Shown: positions 20,544 to 25,513 of the stretch, piece after piece | How positions within the stretch are numbered: position 1 is the first letter of the stretch | How the letters are laid out: each line of letters begins with the position of its first letter | Virus record (IMG/VR): IMGVR_UViG_3300018476_000038 | Coordinates: 1 to 25,513 of that record | Strand: one strand, 5' to 3' | DNA length: 25,513 bases | Origin: a virus | Translations under genes and position numbers: made by a program | The notes under the pieces: model-generated | The model's database searches: none | Told to the model about the DNA's origin: nothing | The model's input: only the letters and a program-made list of their open reading frames with translations

Positions 20544-23500
20544 TGGCCCGTACCGGTCGCAGCTTTCCCATCCACAACCAGCTCCGGCGGAACCCCTCGT
20601 TCAAGGCACCCGCTGGTCCTGGACCGTTTGCCCTGCCAGCCGTTACTAGCCGGGGAACCTCGGCGGTTAACGCGGTCAAGAACTATCCGTTTGAGGGCGC
20701 CTCGGCGGTAGCAGATTTTGGTAGCGTGGTAACGACGGGTGGCACGGTCGCCTACAGCACCAACCACGCTCGCAGCGGCACGAAGTCCCTGAGGCTGAAC
20801 CGCACCTCAGCGGCACAGCTGAACGCCAGTGACGTCGCCCCCTGGGGTTCGGGGAAGCGCGTTAACAGTGGTCGGTTCTGGCTGTGGGTCGACTCGATGC
20901 CGACCGGCGACGTGCCGATCGCCCAGATCCTCTGTAATGTCGGGAGCAACTTCGAGATCTACCTGACCACGACCGGTCAGGTGAAGGCGGCCAAGCAGGG
21001 TGGCGCGGCGTTCTCGTCGGCAAGCGCGACGAGCATTACCACGGGTTCCTGGCAGCGGGTGACGTGGTGGTTTGACACCTCGACCGGCACGGCTCGGGGG
21101 CGAGTGGCGGTCGGCACAGACACGCCCGTTGAAGTGTCCTGGGCCATGGCGGCTGAGGACCAGGCAGAGTGGGTGTTTGGCCCGCGGCTGACCGGTGGCT
21201 CGGGGCTGTTTGACCTCTATTTCGACGATGCCGAGATCTTTGCGGGCACCGCTCTTCAGATCAAGCTTCCTAATCGAACGAGTGCGGGAGCCGCTACCGC
21301 TACTGCCACGGCCCTCAAGAGCCGCCTCCCTGCCCGAACGAGTGCCGGGACGAGCACGGCCACTGCCTCGGCGCTGAGGATCAGACTCCCTAGCCGAAGC
21401 TCAGCCGGTAGTGGTACGGCCCTAGCGGCCGCGCCGAGGATCAAGCTCCCCAGTCGAACCAGTGCGGGTACTTCCACGGCCACCGCCCTGGTGTTCGCGG
21501 TCCCGTTCCCCTCTACGCCGGTACTGGATACCTTCAACCGGGCCGACGTGGGACCACCCCCGTCGGCGAACTGGCACTCCTTCATGCGGTCGAGTACCAC
21601 GACCCAGATGAAGGTCGTGAGCAACCAGCTCACCCACTCGGCCAACAACGCGGACGCCTATTGGATCGGCTCCGCGGTAGGAAATGATCAAGAGGCATAC
21701 GTCACGGTAGGTGCCCTGCTTACTACCGCTAGTTTCCAGCTTCACGTTCGGGGCAACAACCCAGGTGGCTCGACCTTTACGAGCTACATGGTGAACTACG
21801 ACGCGGACACTGGGCCGGTCGCAAATGCTGATCTTTATATCTTCCGGACAAACTCGGGAGGCGGTGTTACCACCCTAGCGTCTATGACGGTAGGAACCGA
21901 TCTGAACACGGGCGATAAGCTGGGGATCCGGGTCCGGGGTACCACCATCGAGGCGTGGGTCAAGTACGGGGCGGGAGCTTGGACCAGGCTCCTGGTGGCA
22001 ACTGACGCGACGTACTCGTCCGGCAGTGTCATTGGCATCTGGTCGAATGAGTTCGGGAGTACATACGACGACTTTGGTGGCGGCACCTTCAACGCCATCT
22101 CGCTGCCGGTGGAGACCAGTGACGGCTCGTCGGTAGCGACCGCCACGGGACTGAGGATCAAGCTACCGAGCTGCTCCAGCGCCGGCTCCTCCACTGCCAC
22201 CGCGACGGCTCTCAAGATCCGGCTCCCCAGTCGAACCACCGCTGGTACCTCTACTGCCACGGCTCAATCTCTGCGGACCAAGCTCGGCAACCTGACGAGT
22301 GGCGGTACCTCTACTGCTACCGCAGCGGCACTTAAGATCCGACTTCCCAATCGGACCAGTGTGGGCGCTGCTACCGCGGTAGCTAACAACGTCAAGATCC
22401 GGCTCCCCAACCGCTCCACCGCGGGGCAGGCTACTGCCTCCGGGAACAACGTTAAGATCCGGCTTCCGAGTAGGACCAGCGCGGGTGTAGGAGCAGCCAC
22501 CACCAACGTTAGGGTGACCCTCCCTGCTAGGACCTCGGCAGGTAGCGCGACGGGCACAGTAGCCACTGCGTTTAAGATTCGGCTTCCAGCGAGGAGCTCG
22601 GCGGGTACGTCCACCGCGGTGGCCCAGGGCGGGTTGAAGGATCGGCTCCCGGCGCTCACCAGTGCCGGCTCATCCACCGCGGTCGCCACGGCGCTGAGGA
22701 TCAGGTTGCCTGCCGTAGCTAGCTCGGGTAGCTCTAACACCTCGGCCGTCAACCTGGTGGCGACGGGTGGCCCTGTCACGCTACCCACCGAGACCTCTAG
22801 TGGCTCCTCTAGCGCGTCCGCGGTAGCTCTAAGGATTTCCCTTCCCTCTAGGTCTAGCGCTGGTACGGGGGCAGCGGGGGCCTCCGCTCTTAGGATTAGG
22901 CTTCCTGGCAGGACCAGTGCTGGGTCGAGCACTGCCGTCGCCTCTGCACTGAAGATCAAGCTCCCAAGCCGGACCAGTGCCGGTAGCAGTACCGCGATCG
23001 CTGGCACGCTGAGGGATCGACTTCCAAACCGGACGAGTGCCGGTAGCTCGACGGCCACTGCCACCGCCCTCAAGATCCGGCTCCCCAACCGGACCTCTGC
23101 CGGTGTCGCGACTACGACGGTCACCAACCTCGCTGGCGCGATCAGTAACCTCCAGTCGGTCACCAGTGCCGGCTCGTCGACCGCTACCGCGAACAACCTC
23201 AAGATTCGGCTTCCCAGCCGCTCCTCGGCAGGCTCGTCGGCTACCACGGCAGCACTAAGGATCAAGCTTCCCAACCGGAGCTCGGCGGGCGCGAGTACCG
23301 TTACCCAGGCGGGGCTCAAGATCAGGCTCCCTACCCGAAGCTCAGCGGGAGCTTCCACTGCTACTGCCACGACCCTCAAGCAGCGGCTTCCTAGCCAGAT
23401 CTGCGCGGGCACCTCTACCGCTACTGCTCAAGCACTGAGGATCCGACTGCCGGCCAGGACGGTTGCCGGTACCTCCTCGACCACTGTTCAGAGCTTGGTG

Positions 23501-24109
23501 GGCGGCTTCCCCCTCAGCAAGAGCCAGGGCACCTCTACCGCCACCGCCAGCGCCTTCAAGATCAAGCTTCCTAGCCGCACCTCGGCCGGTACCTCCACCT
23601 CCACCGCTCAGGGTGGGCTGAGAGATCGCCTCCCAGGGCTGGTGAGCAGTGGCTCATCCACCGCCACGGCGAGAGGGCTCACGGTTCGCCTTCCCTCAGT
23701 GGGCTCTCACTCCCTTAGCACTGCGACGGCTCAGCAGTTCCAGATCAGACTTCCAAGCAGGACCTCGGGCGGCATCTCCACCGCCACCGCGGTGCAGCTC
23801 AGGCTCGGGTACATCGTCACGAGTAGCGGTAGCTCGACCGCGACGGCCCAGCCCTTCCAGATCCGGCTGCCGAGTGTCAGCTCCTCGGGCACCAGTGACA
23901 CCTTTGCTTACTCCTTCCTGTACATCCCGCCACCCCCGAAGGAAGTGGTCGTCTCGAGCTCGGGCCACACGCTGGTGGTCTCGGGCAGTCCTAGCCTAGT
24001 CGTGATGAGTAGCTCCACGCACTTAGTAACCGCCTCCACGAGCAATGCGGTTACATCGGAAGATACCACTGTTGGAGATTTGACTAAGATCGTTACCGCC
24101 TCCCCGTGA
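20543..24109 (+). CDS. giant ConA-like/20-residue-repeat fibre protein (1188 aa)
   Basis: ATG in a TAATG overlap with the previous gene. Residues about 45-235 form a ConA/LamG-like domain (ARSGTKSLRLNR), 237-325 four 20-residue repeats, and 329-517 a second ConA-like domain (DTFNRADVGPPPSANW). Residues 518-1129 hold about 30 more repeats of consensus LPSRTSAGTSTATATALKIR. The tail (1130-1188) is PPPPKEVVVSSSG plus Ser/Thr/Val-rich sequence. The ConA pair is paralogous to that of the upstream gene. Each repeat alternates a Ser/Gly turn with a short beta-strand, so a fibrous beta-solenoid or hairpin stack is likely. It probably forms a long surface fibre that carries sugar-binding heads. Confidence 0.8.
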   Translation: MARTGRSFPIHNQLRRNPSFKAPAGPGPFALPAVTSRGTSAVNAVKNYPFEGASAVADFGSVVTTGGTVAYSTNHARSGTKSLRLNRTSAAQLNASDVAPWGSGKRVNSGRFWLWVDSMPTGDVPIAQILCNVGSNFEIYLTTTGQVKAAKQGGAAFSSASATSITTGSWQRVTWWFDTSTGTARGRVAVGTDTPVEVSWAMAAEDQAEWVFGPRLTGGSGLFDLYFDDAEIFAGTALQIKLPNRTSAGAATATATALKSRLPARTSAGTSTATASALRIRLPSRSSAGSGTALAAAPRIKLPSRTSAGTSTATALVFAVPFPSTPVLDTFNRADVGPPPSANWHSFMRSSTTTQMKVVSNQLTHSANNADAYWIGSAVGNDQEAYVTVGALLTTASFQLHVRGNNPGGSTFTSYMVNYDADTGPVANADLYIFRTNSGGGVTTLASMTVGTDLNTGDKLGIRVRGTTIEAWVKYGAGAWTRLLVATDATYSSGSVIGIWSNEFGSTYDDFGGGTFNAISLPVETSDGSSVATATGLRIKLPSCSSAGSSTATATALKIRLPSRTTAGTSTATAQSLRTKLGNLTSGGTSTATAAALKIRLPNRTSVGAATAVANNVKIRLPNRSTAGQATASGNNVKIRLPSRTSAGVGAATTNVRVTLPARTSAGSATGTVATAFKIRLPARSSAGTSTAVAQGGLKDRLPALTSAGSSTAVATALRIRLPAVASSGSSNTSAVNLVATGGPVTLPTETSSGSSSASAVALRISLPSRSSAGTGAAGASALRIRLPGRTSAGSSTAVASALKIKLPSRTSAGSSTAIAGTLRDRLPNRTSAGSSTATATALKIRLPNRTSAGVATTTVTNLAGAISNLQSVTSAGSSTATANNLKIRLPSRSSAGSSATTAALRIKLPNRSSAGASTVTQAGLKIRLPTRSSAGASTATATTLKQRLPSQICAGTSTATAQALRIRLPARTVAGTSSTTVQSLVGGFPLSKSQGTSTATASAFKIKLPSRTSAGTSTSTAQGGLRDRLPGLVSSGSSTATARGLTVRLPSVGSHSLSTATAQQFQIRLPSRTSGGISTATAVQLRLGYIVTSSGSSTATAQPFQIRLPSVSSSGTSDTFAYSFLYIPPPPKEVVVSSSGHTLVVSGSPSLVVMSSSTHLVTASTSNAVTSEDTTVGDLTKIVTASP
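21255..21500 (+). repeat. coding repeat block 1 (about 4 x 60 bp)
   Basis: Four units encoding the 20-residue LPxRxSAGxSTATAxALxIx repeat, lying between the two ConA-like domains of the 1188-residue protein. Similarity is clear in protein but loose in DNA because synonymous codons differ between copies. Confidence 0.8.
22098..23925 (+). repeat. coding repeat block 2 (about 30 x 60 bp)
   Basis: About 30 tandem units, mostly 60 bp, encoding the same repeat as block 1. A few units are longer (about 22732-22787, 23122-23160, 23497-23520) or shorter. The Leu-Pro pair alone is encoded as CTTCCT, CTCCCC, CTTCCC, CTGCCG, CTACCG, TTGCCT and others, so nucleotide identity between copies is kept low. 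It is a protein repeat, not a CRISPR or minisatellite. Confidence 0.85.
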
Positions 24110-24115
24110 TAGGAT
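24110..24115 (+). promoter_or_regulatory. candidate -10 box (TAGGAT), leaderless start
   Basis: TAGGAT begins directly after the fibre-gene stop and lies 9 nt before the ATG at 24125; no SD is present. A TTGACT at 24080-24085 is too far (24-nt spacer) to be a normal -35. Confidence 0.4.
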
Positions 24116-24124
24116 GCTACTCCG

Positions 24125-24946
24125 ATGATCACTTACCGAGTCGACGACATTCTTCCCCAGCTGGGCATCCAGGTCGTGGACGGTGGCCAGGTCCAGAACC
24201 TCGAGACCCTAGACGTCTTTGTCCGGTGGCAGAAGCCGGACGGGACTGAGATTCCCGAGCGCCAGGCAGTGGTTGGACCCGATCCTTCCCAGGGGATTGC
24301 CAACTACGTTTGGGTGGACGGTGACCTGAACCTTCAGGGGTTCTACCGGGCAATCATCCAGCTCTCGCCTGAGGGAAACCCGGACGCCAGGTACTCGCTG
24401 ACCAACCCACCCCTGGTCGAGATCGAGGTGCTGAGCAACGACTTTGCCGGCATCGACCAGTCCTACCCGATGCTGCCCATGATCTCGGGTGAGGATGTCG
24501 CGGTGATCATGGGCGTTCCCGTCAGCTCCCTGGACTCGGCCCGGCTGATCGCCTCGATCGACCGGGGCCGGATGCTGACCTACACCTACGGGGAGATGTG
24601 GAAGTGCCCGGGGCTGGTCTTGGACCCGCAGGGCATCCAGATCGCCAAGATGCTTGAGGCTTCCCTGGCAGCCCGGGAGTACACGACCAACCCGCTGGTG
24701 GTCTTCGGTCCGTACAAGAAGGAGACGTTCGGTTCCTATTCGTACGAGATGAAGGAGACCAACGTGATGAGCACTCGCCAGCAGACCGGCGGGGCCACGG
24801 GCATCCCGAACATCGACGCGATGATCGGCTACCTCCAGTGGCTCGTCCACGGTTGCGGGATGTCCTCCGACATCGACATCGTCTTCCCCGACTGGCGTCA
24901 GCCGCTCACCGAACCCATCTTCGATCCGAGCGTTCCCGTCCAGTAG
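24125..24946 (+). CDS. BppU-like N-domain fused to head-tail connector-like domain (273 aa)
   Basis: ATG at 24125, probably leaderless. Residues 1-105 (RVDDILPQLGIQVVDGG, LDVFVRWQKPDGT, GFYRAIIQLS) look like the Ig-like N-terminal domain of baseplate upper protein BppU, also found in other virion proteins. Residues 115-273 (ISGEDVAVIMGVPVSSLDSA, RGRMLTYTYGEMW) resemble a gp6/SPP1 gp15-type head-tail adaptor, a helical bundle docking under the portal, followed by an acidic C-terminus ending at the SDIDIVFPDWRQP stretch. Position before a head-closure-like gene supports a connector role. The fusion is unusual; assignment of the second half rests mainly on pattern and order. Confidence 0.6.
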   Translation: MITYRVDDILPQLGIQVVDGGQVQNLETLDVFVRWQKPDGTEIPERQAVVGPDPSQGIANYVWVDGDLNLQGFYRAIIQLSPEGNPDARYSLTNPPLVEIEVLSNDFAGIDQSYPMLPMISGEDVAVIMGVPVSSLDSARLIASIDRGRMLTYTYGEMWKCPGLVLDPQGIQIAKMLEASLAAREYTTNPLVVFGPYKKETFGSYSYEMKETNVMSTRQQTGGATGIPNIDAMIGYLQWLVHGCGMSSDIDIVFPDWRQPLTEPIFDPSVPVQ

Positions 24947-24955
24947 CCAACGGTG

Positions 24956-24961
24956 TACACT
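24956..24961 (+). promoter_or_regulatory. candidate -10 box (TACACT) with structured leader
   Basis: TACACT lies 9 nt after the connector stop; a start near 24968 would give a leader of about 72 nt holding the structured element at 24971-25007. No convincing -35 is seen. Confidence 0.3.
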
Positions 24962-24970
24962 CGCAGAGGT

Positions 24971-25007
24971 GCTACTCCCCTCGAAGGGGCGAGTCCCCGG
25001 GAGTGGC
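24971..25007 (+). promoter_or_regulatory. structured 5' leader, possible pseudoknot
   Basis: By eye, GCTACTCCC (24971-24979) pairs with GGGAGTGGC (24999-25007) over 9 bp with one G-T wobble. Inside, CTCG (24980-24983) pairs with CGAG (24990-24993), and the loop GGGG (24986-24989) can pair with CCCC (24995-24998) as a pseudoknot. An alternative hairpin, ACTCCCCT-CGA-AGGGGCGAGT (24974-24994), competes. It lies in the 93-nt gap before the gene at 25040, suggesting translational or transcriptional control (inference). Confidence 0.4.
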
Positions 25008-25039
25008 AAGTCAGCTAAGGTCGAGTACCGAGGCGGTTT

Positions 25040-25435
25040 ATGAGTACCATCCCAGCCTGGAGTGGGGGCCAGCGGTTCGTACCTGGTGACCCGTTCAGCA
25101 TGGACCGTGTGGAGGTCTGGCGCTTCCAGGACATCGGGAGGGATGAGGGCACCCCCGTTCGTGAGCGGGTGAAGGTGAACGAGATCGACTGCCGGATCGA
25201 CTCCATCCGGTCCAGGCGGTCTGACTTGGCCTTCCGGGGCGCGATGACCGCGACCCACCAGAACTTTGCCATCATCTTTGCCCCGACCAACGCGGACATC
25301 GTCCTGGACGACGAGATCCGACCCCTGACGTACCCCACCGAGCGGTGGCTGGTGATCGAGATCAGCCGAGCCCAGGGGCCGAACTACGTCCACCACCTCG
25401 AGATCATGGCTGACCGGATCGCGGGGGAGGTCTAG
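25040..25435 (+). CDS. head-closure/head-tail connector-like protein (131 aa)
   Basis: ATG at 25040 with a modest SD (GAGGCGG, 25030-25036). The beta-rich product has DRVEVWRFQDIGRDEG, VKVNEIDCRIDSIRSRR, NFAIIFAPTNADIVLDDEIR and WLVIEISRAQGPNYVHHLEI. This is the usual plan of small head-closure proteins (SPP1 gp16 / HK97 stopper type): a beta-barrel with a D-x-I-x-x-D/E segment near the end. These close the portal channel and receive the tail. Gene order (connector before, another morphogenesis gene after) agrees. The stop overlaps the next start (TAGTG). Confidence 0.7.
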   Translation: MSTIPAWSGGQRFVPGDPFSMDRVEVWRFQDIGRDEGTPVRERVKVNEIDCRIDSIRSRRSDLAFRGAMTATHQNFAIIFAPTNADIVLDDEIRPLTYPTERWLVIEISRAQGPNYVHHLEIMADRIAGEV

Positions 25436-25513
25436 TGCCCGCGGGCGAGGCGGCCATCGTCAGTGCCGCCCATGCGATCGGGCGGGCCTCTCGACCACGC
25501 ACGATTCTTGGAG
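25435..25513 (+). CDS. hypothetical protein, 3' end outside window
   Basis: A GTG at 25435 in a TAGTG overlap with the previous stop opens a frame that runs to the window edge (26 residues, beginning MPAGEAAIVSAAHAI). In gene order a tail-completion or HK97 gp10-like protein would be expected here, but too little is visible to assign it. Confidence 0.45.
   Translation, partial: MPAGEAAIVSAAHAIGRASRPRTILG

Noticed and set aside
22098-23925. CRISPR array or non-coding minisatellite
   Set aside because: The 60-bp period is an in-frame protein repeat without constant DNA repeats and spacers, inside one uninterrupted gene.
20543-24109. Diversity-generating retroelement target
   Set aside because: No reverse transcriptase, template repeat or adenine-biased variation is visible; the ConA-like domains differ by ordinary divergence. 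A DGR elsewhere in the genome cannot be excluded.
1-25513. tRNA genes, integrase/attachment sites, insertion sequences
   Set aside because: No cloverleaf, recombinase, transposase or long terminal repeats were seen on either strand.

Overview
The window is a GC-rich, densely packed piece of a tailed double-stranded DNA phage (or prophage) genome: the packaging and head module plus flanking genes. Almost everything reads on the plus strand. Genes overlap by ATGA, GTGA, TAGTG, TAATG or TGATG junctions and use ATG, GTG and TTG starts. Several genes lack a Shine-Dalgarno (SD) site and instead carry a TANNNT -10-like box 6-9 nt before the start codon, which suggests leaderless mRNAs. With the GC bias this fits a phage of an actinobacterium or a relative, but no gene proves the host.

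Layout. 1-3482: small genes, mostly of unknown function (one open at the left edge), a membrane/coiled-coil protein, a Zn-type mini-protein, a ParB-like DNA-binding protein preceded by a 10-bp phased AGCGA repeat array, a previously hidden 54-residue lipoprotein, and a coiled-coil acidic protein. 3483-4293: terminator, lytic-transglycosylase endolysin, convergent terminator. 4294-5266 (minus strand): a 36-residue membrane protein and a protein resembling the helical domain of 5-hydroxymethyl-dUMP-DNA kinases / alpha-glutamyl-putrescinyl-thymine pyrophosphorylase-type proteins, pointing to hypermodified thymine. From a shared divergent promoter a 58-residue ribbon-helix-helix protein and a Zn-finger-like protein read rightwards (5305-5747).

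5824-13405: terminator, HGG-motif small-terminase candidate, large terminase, portal, protease-scaffold fusion, small structural gene, DUF2190-like decoration protein, Mu gpT-like major capsid protein, terminator. 13424-24109: about 10.7 kb of fibre or adhesin-like genes, including a glycine-rich protein (1046 aa) and a giant repeat protein (1188 aa) that share two ConA-lectin-like domains. 24125-end: a BppU-like/head-tail connector fusion, a head-closure-like protein, and the start of another gene.

The strongest points for a second look are the hypermodification gene, the large fibre block placed between the capsid and connector genes (capsid fibres?), the 20-residue repeat array whose DNA copies have been synonymously scrambled, the leaderless promoter set, and the AGCGA array next to the parB-like gene.
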